Shown one piece after another: positions 1-8,616 of a stretch of DNA of 64,000 bases (position 1 is its first letter; each line of letters begins with the position of its first letter). Position numbers and translations under genes: made by a program. The DNA lies in the NCBI GenBank assembly GCA_020199835.1, contig JAIVJV010000015.1:1-64000 (forward strand). Direction: 5' to 3'. The notes below the pieces were generated by a model that was given only the letters and a program-made list of their open reading frames with translations, made no database searches and was not told the origin of the DNA. This stretch comes from Acidobacteriota bacterium (GTDB lineage Bacteria > Acidobacteriota > Blastocatellia > Pyrinomonadales > Pyrinomonadaceae).

Positions 1-3000
1 CGCTCGATCGTCGTCGCCTCGAACAGGTCGCGGTTGTAGTTCACCGACCCGCGCAATCCGGCGCGCGTCTCCACCACCGTCAGCGTCAACTCAAACTTCG
101 CCGTCCCGCCCGCCATGGCGCCGCCGCCACTGTCACCACTGCCAGCACCCAGCGGCGTCAGCTTCAACCCCGGCAACTCCACCTCGCCTCCAGGCGCGTT
201 CTGCAACACCAGCATCACCTGGAACAACGGCGTGTGCGCCAGGCTCCGCTCCGGCTGCAACTCTTCCACCAGCTTCTCAAACGGCAGGTCCTGATGCGCA
301 TACGCACCCAGCGCCACTTCCTTCACCCGCTCCAGCAACTCCCGGAAACTCGGGTCCCCGCTCAGGTCCGTGCGCAGCACCAGCGTGTTCACAAAGAACC
401 CGATCAGTCCCTCCACCTCGCCGCGATTGCGGCCCGCGATCGGCGTCCCCACCACTACGTCCGGCTGGCCCGTATACCGCTTCAGCAACACCGCAAACGC
501 CGCCAGCAACACCATGAACAGCGTCACGCCCTCGCGCCGGCTCAACTCCTGCAACCCGCGGCTCAACTCCTCACTCAACCGGAACCCGTGCTGTGCTCCG
601 CGTTGCGTCATCACCGTCGGCCGCGGTCTGTCGGTCGGCAACTCCAGCGCGGGTGGCGCTCCGCGCAACCGTTCCTTCCAGTAGCTCAACTGCCGCTCCA
701 GTACTGCACCCTGCAGCCACTCACGCTGCCACGCCGCAAAGTCTGCGTACTGCACCGCCAACTCCGGCAACGGTGACTCTTCGCCTCGGACATACGCTCC
801 GTAAAGCGCCGCCACTTCCCGCACCAGGATCCCCATCGACCACCCGTCACTCACGATGTGGTGCATCGTGAACAGCGCTACATGATCTTCTTCACCCAAC
901 CGCAACAGACTCACTCGCAACAATGGTCCAGCTTGCAGATCAAACGGCCGCTGTGCTTCCGCCATCGCCAGTGCCCGCACGCGCTCTTCGCGTTCACTTT
1001 CCGGCACTTCGCTCAGGTCAGTGACCGGGATCGCAAACCCCGCCGCCTCCTGCACTACCTGCACCGGCTGGCCATCCTGCGCCACAAACGTTGTCCGCAG
1101 CGCTTCGTGCCGCCGCACTACTTCCGCAAACGTCCGCTCCGTCACGGCCAGGTTCAGCTTCCCGGTCAGCCGCACTGCGGTCGGAATGTTGTAGGCCGCA
1201 CTTCCCGCTTGCAGTTGATCGATGAACCACAACCGCTGTTGTGCAAACGACAACGGCAACGGCTCTTCACGTGACACCCGCACCACGGGCGGCGCCAACT
1301 CCTGCTCACCCAACCGCGCCGTCTCGATACTCAATGCCAGTCCCGCTATGGTCGGCTGCTGAAACAGCGCCCGCAGCGGCAACTCCACCGCAAAGCTCGT
1401 CCGCACTCGCGACATCAGTTGTGTCGCCAACAGTGAGTGCCCGCCCAACTCGAAGAAGTTGTCGTGCACACCCACCTGTTCCTGCTTCAGCACTTCCGCC
1501 CAGATCCCGCTCAACACTTCTTCCACCGCATTGCGTGGTCCAACATACTCCCGCTCTTCCCGCCCCACAGCTCCCGGATCAGGCAGCGCCTTGCGATCAA
1601 CTTTGCCGTTGGGCGTGAGCGGCAACTCGGCCAGCGGCACGAACACGCTTGGCACCATGTAGTCAGGCAAACGCTGTCGCAGCCACTCGCGTAACTGCCC
1701 GCTGTTGACCGTCTCGCCCGCGGCGCTCACCACGTAGCTCACCAGCCGCTTCTCGCCCGCGCTCTCGCGCACCACCACCACTGCGTCCTGCACGCCCACG
1801 TGACTGCGCAGCGCCGCTTCGATCTCACCCAGCTCGATCCGGTAACCTCGCACCTTTACCTGATGGTCCACCCGCCCGACATATTCAAGCTGCCCATCAG
1901 ACAGATGCCTCACTAAATCGCCGGTGCGATACAGCCGCCCGCCTCCTGCAGTCGCAAACGGGTCTGGCACAAACCGATCGGCTGTCAATTCCGGCCGCCC
2001 CAGATAGCCTCTCGCCAGTCCCGCTCCCGCCAAATACAACTCGCCGATCGTTCCCGGCGCCATCGGCTCCAGCTCTTCATCCAGCACGTAAGCCCGCGTG
2101 TTGTCGATCGGCTTGCCAATCGACGGCTTCTCGCCGCAGTTAGCCGCTATCAACGCAAAGGTCGAATAGGTCGTGTCCTCCGTTGGTCCATACAGGTTCC
2201 ACACTTGCTGCGCCGTCGTACGCTCGTAAACCTCGTCCACTAATTCCCGCGAGAGCGCTTCACCCGCCAGATTCACCACCGCCACCGAAGCCGGTACCGC
2301 TTTCATCCGCACCAACTCCGCCATCGCCGAGGGCACCGTGTTTATCAACGTCACTTCGCTGCCGGCCGCTAACTGCGCCAGCGCCAACGCGTTCTCCACC
2401 AGGATTACCTTGCCGCCACACGACAGCGGCGCAAACAGTTCGTAAATCGAAAGGTCGAAACAGATCGAAGTAGCCGCCAGCACTCCCGAGAGCTGTGCCG
2501 GACTATAGGTAGCCAAAGCCCATTGCAGCATGGCCAGGCCACTGCCATGCGTGATAGCCACACCCTTCGGCCGGCCCGTTGAGCCTGACGTGTAGAGGAC
2601 ATACGCCAGTTGCTCTGGGTCTATCTCCACGATGGGATTAGCCGCAAACTCGCGCTTGATGACTTCTGCTTCGCGATCGAGACAGATCTTCAGCGACGCG
2701 CTCTGTGGTAACGTCTCGGCCAGACTCGATTGCGTCAGCACTACCGGCGCTGCCGTCTCGCCCAAAATGAAACTCACTCGCTCACTCGGATACTGCGGAT
2801 CGAGCGGCACGTAAGCACCGCCGCTCTTTAATACCGCCAGCAGCGCCACCACCATTTCAATACTCCGCTCCAGATATACGCAGACGAGTGTCTCTGCCCG
2901 CACACCGCGCGCTTGCAGGTAATGCGCCAGTTGGTTGGCTCGCTCATTCAACTCGGCATAGCTAATCTGCTCCGCACCATTGACCAACGCCACCCTTGCC

Positions 3001-4650
3001 GCGTCGCGCTCCACCTGCTGCTCGAACATCTGCGACAAGCTCAACTCGCGTGGATAGTCACTGTCCGTATCGTTCCACTCTACGAGTAGCTCCTGCCGCT
3101 CCCCGCTGGTAATTAGTGGAAGCCGCGAGATGCGCTGCGTTCCATCAGCCACTACCGCTTCCAGCAGCCTGGTCCAGTGCCGCATCATTCGCTCGATCGT
3201 GGTCGCGTCGAACAGGTCGCGGTTGTAGCTCACGGAACCGCGCAGTCCTTCACGCGTCTCAAACATCGTCACCGTCAACTCAAACTTCACCGCCACGCCT
3301 TCACTCGGTGGCGCACCGTCTGTGCCTCCATCCAACGGTGACAGCTTCAGTCCCGGCAACTCGAGCTCACCGCCGGGCGCGTTCTGCAACACCAGCATCA
3401 CCTGGAACAACGGCGTGTGCGCCAGGCTGCGCTCCGGCTGCAACTCCTCCACCAGCTTCTCAAAAGGCAGATCCTGATGCGCATACGCGCTCAGTGCTAC
3501 TTCCTTCACCCGATCCAGCAACTCGCGGAAAGTCGGGTCGCCACTTACGTCTGTGCGCAGCACCAGCGTGTTCACAAAGAACCCGATCAGGCCTTCAACC
3601 TCGCCACGGTTCCGCCCCGCGATCGGTGAACCAACGACCACGTCTTCCTGGCCCGTGTAGCGCTTCAAGAACACGGCAAACGCAGCGAGCAATACCATGA
3701 ACAGCGTCACGCCCTCGCGCCGGCTCAACTCCTGCAGCCCACGGCCCAAGTCCCAGCTCAACCGGAAGCTGTGCTGCGCTCCGCGTTGTGTCATCACCGT
3801 CGGCCGCGGTCTGTCGGTCGGCAACTCCAGCGCCGGTGGCGCGCCCCGCAGTCGCTCTCTCCAGTAGTCCAAATGCTTTTCAAGCACTTCACCCTGCAGC
3901 CATTGACGCTGCCACGCCGCAAAGTCGCCGTACTGCACCGCCAACTCCGGCAGCGGCGACTCTTCTCCTTTTAAATAAGCACCATAAAGTGCAGCCACCT
4001 CGCGTACCAGAATGCCGATGGACCATCCGTCACTCACAATGTGGTGCATCGTGAACAGCGCCACATGATCTTCTTCACCCAGCCGCAACAGACTCACTCG
4101 CAGCAATGGTCCAGCTTGCAGATCAAACGGCCGCTGTGCTTCGGCCAACGCCAGCGCCCGCACCCGATCCTGACGCTCGCCTTCCGGAACTTCACTCAGA
4201 TCGGTGAGCGGGATCGCAAACGATTCCGCCTCATGTACTACCTGCACCGGCTGGCCATCGTGCGCCGCAAACGTCGTCCGCAGCGCTTCATGCCGCCGTA
4301 CCACTTCGGTAAATGTGCGGCGCGTCACTTCCAAATTCAGCTTCCCGGTCAACCGCACTGCCGTCGGAGTGTTGTAAGCCGCGCTCCCCGGTTGCAGTTG
4401 ATCGATAAACCACAACCGCTGCTGCGCGAACGACAACGGCAACGGCTCCTCACGCGACACCGGCACGATCGGTGGCGCAGTCAACCCGGACGCCTTACTG
4501 AGTTCGACTTCAACAGCAGTGGCAAAACCAGCGACCGTCGGTTGATCGAAAAGCTTCATCAGAGGCAATTCGATCTTGAAAGCTTCACGAACCCGGGAGA
4601 TGACTTGCGTCGCCAAAAGCGAGTGCCCGCCCAACTCGAAGAAGTTGTCG
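1..4650. repeat. Long direct repeat: C2-linker and C3-linker of the NRPS are near-identical, offset about 3.18 kb
   Basis: Bases about 1-1460 and about 3181-4650 match closely at nucleotide level. For example, the stretch around 185-300 and the one around 3365-3480 differ at only a few positions, and both read PCP-C-domain sequence on the minus strand. This is module duplication or gene conversion between condensation domains. Repeats of this kind are also where short-read assemblies collapse or misjoin. Confidence 0.8.
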
Positions 4651-7600
4651 TGCACACTCACTTGCTCCTGCTTCAGCACCTCCGCCCAGATCCCGCTCAA
4701 CACTTCCTCTACGGCGTTGCGCGGCGCGACATGCTCGCGCTCTTCTTCCTGCCGCGCCACTCCCGGATCAGGCAATGCCTTGCGATCGACTTTGCCGTTC
4801 GGAGTCAATGGCAATTCATCAAGCGGCACATAGACGTTCGGCACCATGTAGTCAGGCAACCGCTGTCGCAGCCACTCGCGCAACTGGCTTCCGCTGACTG
4901 CATCGCCGTTCGCGCTCACCACATAGCCGACCATCTGGCGTTCGCCATCGGCTTCGCGGCGTGCTTCGACCACGGCCGCGCGTAATGCCGGGTGTTCGCG
5001 CAGGACGGCTTCAATTTCGCCTAACTCCACGCGGTAACCACGGACCTTCACCTGATCATCGGCGCGGCCAAAAAATTCAACACGTCCATCCTCGAGATAA
5101 CGAACAATGTCGCCGGTACGGTACAAACGTGCTCCGCCGGCGTTGCTAAACGGGTAAGGCACGAACCGCTCGGCGGTCAACTCAGCGCGCCGCAAATACC
5201 CTCGTGCGAGTCCATCGCCGGCGATGTACAGCTCTCCGATCATGCCAATCCCGACCGGGCTCATACTTTCATCCAACACGTAGACTTCGGTGTTCGAAAT
5301 TGGCCATCCTATCGAGACGTTGCTGCCCAATTCGTCGACAACCATCGGGTAGTAAGTGGTGAATGTTGTGGCTTCAGTCGGCCCATACATGTTGTTGGAC
5401 TGGCAGGTCGGCACTTCGCGCAAAACTTTTTCCGCCAGCGCCGGCATCATCACGTCGCCACCCGTGATTATCTGACGCAGACCTTTCAGCGCCTCGATCT
5501 GTCGCTCCACCATCACGTGAAACAGTCCGGTGGTTATCCACAGCGTCGTTATCTGGTATCGCCGCAGCGTCGCAGCTATGTCTTCGAGTGAAGGCCGCTC
5601 AGGCGGAAAGATCACGAGACGCGCGCCGTTAAGTAACGCCGCCCAGATCTCGAAGGTGGAGGCGTCAAACGAGATGGGCGCCATTTGGAGAAAAACTTCG
5701 TTGTGGTCCAGGCGAGCGTAGTTAGTTTCTTTCACTACGCGCACGACGCCGCGATGCGTAACACAGACTCCTTTGGGCCTGCCGGTCGAGCCTGAGGTAT
5801 AGATTACGTAAGCCAAATTCTCGGCGGTGTTGCGGTTGTCGAGATTCTGATCGCTTTCGTCTTCGATCAACTCCCACTCGCTGTCGAGGCAAAGCACTGT
5901 TCCCCAATGCGACGGCAGACTGTCGAGCAGATGTTCCTGCGTGAGAACGACAGGCACCTGCGTGTCTTCGATCATGAAAGCCAGCCGGTCGATCGGGTAC
6001 TGTGGATCGAGCGGCACATAGGCGCCGCCGGCCTTGAGTATGCCCAACAATCCCACCACCATTTCGACACTTCGCTCGACCATCAACCCGACGAATACCT
6101 CGGGACCAACACCGAGACTGCGCAGGTGATTAGCTAATTGATTTGCCTTCGCATTCAATTCACCATAGCTGACCTGGCGTTCGCCGAAGATCAAAGCGAC
6201 GGCCTCGGGATTTTTCGCTGCCTGCTGTTCAAATAGTTCGTGGACAGGAGTGTTCCGCGGATACGCGGTCGCGGTGCGGTTCCACTCGACCAACACTTGT
6301 TCCTGCTCGGCAGTGGTCAGGAGTGGAATGGTGGAGATGGGCCGCGTGACGTCAGCGACCACGCTCTCCATCACCATCGTCAGATGACGCGCCATCCGTT
6401 CGATCGTTCGCGCTTCGAAGAGGTCCGTGCTGTACTCCAGCAGCCCGTGCATGGAGTTTCCTCTTTCAAAAAAACCGGCTGACAGATCGAAGATCGCCGT
6501 GTCGTTCTTCTGTTCGACCGGACTCAAAGTAAGACCGGGCAGGGTCAACTCACTCGCCGGTGTGTTCTCGACTCCGAACGTCACTTGAAACAACGGCGTG
6601 TGGTTCATGCTTCGCTCAGGTTGCAACTCCTCCACCAGCCTCGAAAACGGCAGATCCTGATGAGCAAAGGCCCCGAGTGAGACTTCCCTCACGCGCTCGA
6701 GCAGCTCACGGAAACTGGGATCTCCGCTCAGATCCGTGCGGATCACGAGCGTGTTGACAAAGAAGCCGATCAACTTCTCGAGTTCGCTGCGCGTGCGATT
6801 GGCGACGGTTGTGCCGACGACGATGTCCGTTTGCCGGCTGTAGCGCGCGAGCAACGTTTGCCATGCGGCGAGCAGCGTCATGAACAGCGTTACGTTTTCG
6901 CGCTTGCTCAATTCCTTGAGCGCCTCGCGCAGACCAGCCGGAAACTTCATGTGATGCCGTGCACCGTGATGCGTCGACACGCTGGATCTCGGCCGGTCGG
7001 TCGGCAGCTCGAGCATGCCGGGGACTCCGCGCAATTGCTCCTTCCAGTACCGAAGCTGTCTCTCCAGCTCTTCGCCCTGCAGCCACTCTCGTTGCCAGAT
7101 CGCGAAATCGGCGTATTGAATTGGCAATTCTTTGAGTGGCGATTCCTTTCCGGATGAGTACGCCGAATAGAGCTGAGCCACCTCCCTGATCATCACACCG
7201 ATGGACCATCCATCACTAATGATGTGGTGCATGGTAAAGATGGCGACATGATCGTCAGGAGCAAGCCGGAAGAGATTCACGCGAGCTACCGGCCCGCGCA
7301 GTAGATCAAACGGCTGGGCAGCTTCCTCATTGATGAGGTATTGGACCAGCATCTCCCGATCGCTTTTTTCGCGGCCACTGAAATCAATGGGTGAAAGCGT
7401 GACCGGCTGCGGCGCATTCACGACTTGCATGGGCTGACCGTAGTTATTGATAAAAACGGTCCGCAGTATTTCGTGCCGGCGAAACAGTTCCGAGAAGGTT
7501 GCTTCGAGCGCGCGCACGTTCAGTTGACCTTTGAGCCGCACGGCGTTGGCTTTGTTGTAAATGGTCGTGCCGGGCTCGAGCTGGTCTATGAACCAGAGTC

Positions 7601-7778
7601 GCTGTTGCGCAAACGAGACTGGGCCCGGGCCTTGGTCCTCGCGGCGCGGAATGGTCGGAGCGACAGCAGCTTTAGCCTGCACGCGCTGCTGCCGCGCTTG
7701 CTCAAGCCGTTTTTGGAGTAGGCCGAGTTTAGCGGGCGTGAGTCGCTCCCGCTGGGTGAAACTATCTTCGGTTGACAT
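1..7778 (-). CDS. Multimodular non-ribosomal peptide synthetase, C-A-T-C-A-T-C..., 3' end outside window
   Basis: The frame is open on the minus strand from ATG at 7778 to the left edge, about 2590 residues. Domains read C1 (about 7640-6400; HHIISDG near 7210-7230), A1 (about 6250-4790; YTSGSTGRPKG near 5770-5800), carrier protein (FFELGGHSLL near 4620-4645), C2 (about 4490-3180; HHIVSDG near 4030-4055), A2 (about 3060-1600), carrier protein (near 1430-1455), and C3 running off the edge (HHIVSDG near 845-870). No epimerisation or thioesterase domain is visible. Aligning the A domains by eye to GrsA gives ten-residue codes DAFWIGMTFK for A1, one residue from the known Val code DAFWIGGTFK, and DLYNNALTYK for A2, as in cyanobacterial Gly/Ala domains. 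The N-terminus is a normal C-domain start that follows the remnant tail of another synthetase by 6 bases, so this subunit probably accepts an intermediate from an upstream protein. No strong ribosome site is seen. Family certain; substrates are predictions. Confidence 0.95.
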   Translation of the reverse strand, partial: MSTEDSFTQRERLTPAKLGLLQKRLEQARQQRVQAKAAVAPTIPRREDQGPGPVSFAQQRLWFIDQLEPGTTIYNKANAVRLKGQLNVRALEATFSELFRRHEILRTVFINNYGQPMQVVNAPQPVTLSPIDFSGREKSDREMLVQYLINEEAAQPFDLLRGPVARVNLFRLAPDDHVAIFTMHHIISDGWSIGVMIREVAQLYSAYSSGKESPLKELPIQYADFAIWQREWLQGEELERQLRYWKEQLRGVPGMLELPTDRPRSSVSTHHGARHHMKFPAGLREALKELSKRENVTLFMTLLAAWQTLLARYSRQTDIVVGTTVANRTRSELEKLIGFFVNTLVIRTDLSGDPSFRELLERVREVSLGAFAHQDLPFSRLVEELQPERSMNHTPLFQVTFGVENTPASELTLPGLTLSPVEQKNDTAIFDLSAGFFERGNSMHGLLEYSTDLFEARTIERMARHLTMVMESVVADVTRPISTIPLLTTAEQEQVLVEWNRTATAYPRNTPVHELFEQQAAKNPEAVALIFGERQVSYGELNAKANQLANHLRSLGVGPEVFVGLMVERSVEMVVGLLGILKAGGAYVPLDPQYPIDRLAFMIEDTQVPVVLTQEHLLDSLPSHWGTVLCLDSEWELIEDESDQNLDNRNTAENLAYVIYTSGSTGRPKGVCVTHRGVVRVVKETNYARLDHNEVFLQMAPISFDASTFEIWAALLNGARLVIFPPERPSLEDIAATLRRYQITTLWITTGLFHVMVERQIEALKGLRQIITGGDVMMPALAEKVLREVPTCQSNNMYGPTEATTFTTYYPMVVDELGSNVSIGWPISNTEVYVLDESMSPVGIGMIGELYIAGDGLARGYLRRAELTAERFVPYPFSNAGGARLYRTGDIVRYLEDGRVEFFGRADDQVKVRGYRVELGEIEAVLREHPALRAAVVEARREADGERQMVGYVVSANGDAVSGSQLREWLRQRLPDYMVPNVYVPLDELPLTPNGKVDRKALPDPGVARQEEEREHVAPRNAVEEVLSGIWAEVLKQEQVSVHDNFFELGGHSLLATQVISRVREAFKIELPLMKLFDQPTVAGFATAVEVELSKASGLTAPPIVPVSREEPLPLSFAQQRLWFIDQLQPGSAAYNTPTAVRLTGKLNLEVTRRTFTEVVRRHEALRTTFAAHDGQPVQVVHEAESFAIPLTDLSEVPEGERQDRVRALALAEAQRPFDLQAGPLLRVSLLRLGEEDHVALFTMHHIVSDGWSIGILVREVAALYGAYLKGEESPLPELAVQYGDFAAWQRQWLQGEVLEKHLDYWRERLRGAPPALELPTDRPRPTVMTQRGAQHSFRLSWDLGRGLQELSRREGVTLFMVLLAAFAVFLKRYTGQEDVVVGSPIAGRNRGEVEGLIGFFVNTLVLRTDVSGDPTFRELLDRVKEVALSAYAHQDLPFEKLVEELQPERSLAHTPLFQVMLVLQNAPGGELELPGLKLSPLDGGTDGAPPSEGVAVKFELTVTMFETREGLRGSVSYNRDLFDATTIERMMRHWTRLLEAVVADGTQRISRLPLITSGERQELLVEWNDTDSDYPRELSLSQMFEQQVERDAARVALVNGAEQISYAELNERANQLAHYLQARGVRAETLVCVYLERSIEMVVALLAVLKSGGAYVPLDPQYPSERVSFILGETAAPVVLTQSSLAETLPQSASLKICLDREAEVIKREFAANPIVEIDPEQLAYVLYTSGSTGRPKGVAITHGSGLAMLQWALATYSPAQLSGVLAATSICFDLSIYELFAPLSCGGKVILVENALALAQLAAGSEVTLINTVPSAMAELVRMKAVPASVAVVNLAGEALSRELVDEVYERTTAQQVWNLYGPTEDTTYSTFALIAANCGEKPSIGKPIDNTRAYVLDEELEPMAPGTIGELYLAGAGLARGYLGRPELTADRFVPDPFATAGGGRLYRTGDLVRHLSDGQLEYVGRVDHQVKVRGYRIELGEIEAALRSHVGVQDAVVVVRESAGEKRLVSYVVSAAGETVNSGQLREWLRQRLPDYMVPSVFVPLAELPLTPNGKVDRKALPDPGAVGREEREYVGPRNAVEEVLSGIWAEVLKQEQVGVHDNFFELGGHSLLATQLMSRVRTSFAVELPLRALFQQPTIAGLALSIETARLGEQELAPPVVRVSREEPLPLSFAQQRLWFIDQLQAGSAAYNIPTAVRLTGKLNLAVTERTFAEVVRRHEALRTTFVAQDGQPVQVVQEAAGFAIPVTDLSEVPESEREERVRALAMAEAQRPFDLQAGPLLRVSLLRLGEEDHVALFTMHHIVSDGWSMGILVREVAALYGAYVRGEESPLPELAVQYADFAAWQREWLQGAVLERQLSYWKERLRGAPPALELPTDRPRPTVMTQRGAQHGFRLSEELSRGLQELSRREGVTLFMVLLAAFAVLLKRYTGQPDVVVGTPIAGRNRGEVEGLIGFFVNTLVLRTDLSGDPSFRELLERVKEVALGAYAHQDLPFEKLVEELQPERSLAHTPLFQVMLVLQNAPGGEVELPGLKLTPLGAGSGDSGGGAMAGGTAKFELTLTVVETRAGLRGSVNYNRDLFEATTIE

Positions 7779-7784
7779 TATTTT

Positions 7785-8571
7785 TTATGAGAGCTCGTCG
7801 GAGTCGTCGAGCAATAAGGCTAGTTCCCTGAGTCCCTCTTCATCCAACTGTGCAAGAGGAAAGTCCGACGGGCTGTAAACGCTGACATCGGATGTTTCTA
7901 GCCATGTCGTGGTACAGCGGCAGCCAGCCGGCAATCACGGAATCCCGATTCTGACTGAAAGCGAGCTGCATCATTCGCTGGTTGTGCAGCAGGTTTTCAT
8001 GCGTGAGCATCACGCCTTTGGGCGTTGACGTGGAGCCCGAAGTGTATTGCAGGAAAACAAGAGAATCGCAGGTCACCATCGGATCTTGCCAGTCCGCTTC
8101 ACTGCCTTTGGGAATGCTTTCGGTCGTCAACCAACGAAGCGGTTGCAAATACGGATTCTCAGAGAAGAGCGGCGCAATCCGCGCCAGGACCGGTCCGGTC
8201 GTGAGTGCAACCGTGGCCTGCGCATCAGCCACCAGGGATTGCAATCGCAGCAGGTTTCGATTTTGTCTCGGCGGGTAAGCCGGAACTGCAATTGCGCCTG
8301 CATAGAGACAGCCGAAAAATGCAGCGATGTAGTCGACACCGGGCGGATAGAGCAACAATACGCGCTCTCCCTGCACCACGAGCGATTGCAGTTTCGCCGC
8401 GACCGCGCGCGCGCGCCGGTCCGACTCCGCGTAAGTCAAACACTCCTCTTCCTGCTCTCCATCGGAAAGGAAAGTGTAACCACCATGGTCTGGTTGGTTT
8501 TCCGATCGCCAGCGAAGGAGATCGATGAGCGTCAAAGGCTCACAACTTTTGCCAGGCGCCGCTGTGCGCAT
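7785..8571 (-). pseudogene. Fatty-acyl-AMP ligase truncated by a deletion and joined out of frame to the tail of an NRPS condensation/epimerisation-type domain
   Basis: From ATG at 8571 the reading frame encodes the first 230 or so residues of a fatty-acyl-AMP ligase, the enzyme that activates a fatty acid for loading on a carrier protein in lipopeptide pathways. The AMP-binding motif LQYTSGSTSTPKG and the FAAL-type GWLPLYHDM are present. Directly after HDM the family sequence stops (normal length is about 570-600 residues) and the frame ends at 7840. In the +1 frame the DNA then reads YSPSDFPLAQLDEEGLRELA... and stops at 7785-7787. That is the typical end of an NRPS condensation or epimerisation domain (PSDFPL.LD). 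So a piece containing the rest of the ligase and most of at least one synthetase module is missing, with the scar near 7895-7915. It is either a real deletion or an assembly misjoin between repeats. Confidence 0.85.
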
Positions 8572-8616
8572 GTGATTAATTGTCAGGATTGAGAAGTGAG
8601 AGCTATTTAGAAGGCT

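Noticed and set aside
4041..4985. Plus-strand open frame of 314 codons
   Set aside because: It is antisense to the NRPS condensation and carrier domains, whose minus-strand motifs are complete. High GC at third positions leaves the opposite strand open. Several similar plus-strand frames in 1-7.8 kb are rejected for the same reason.
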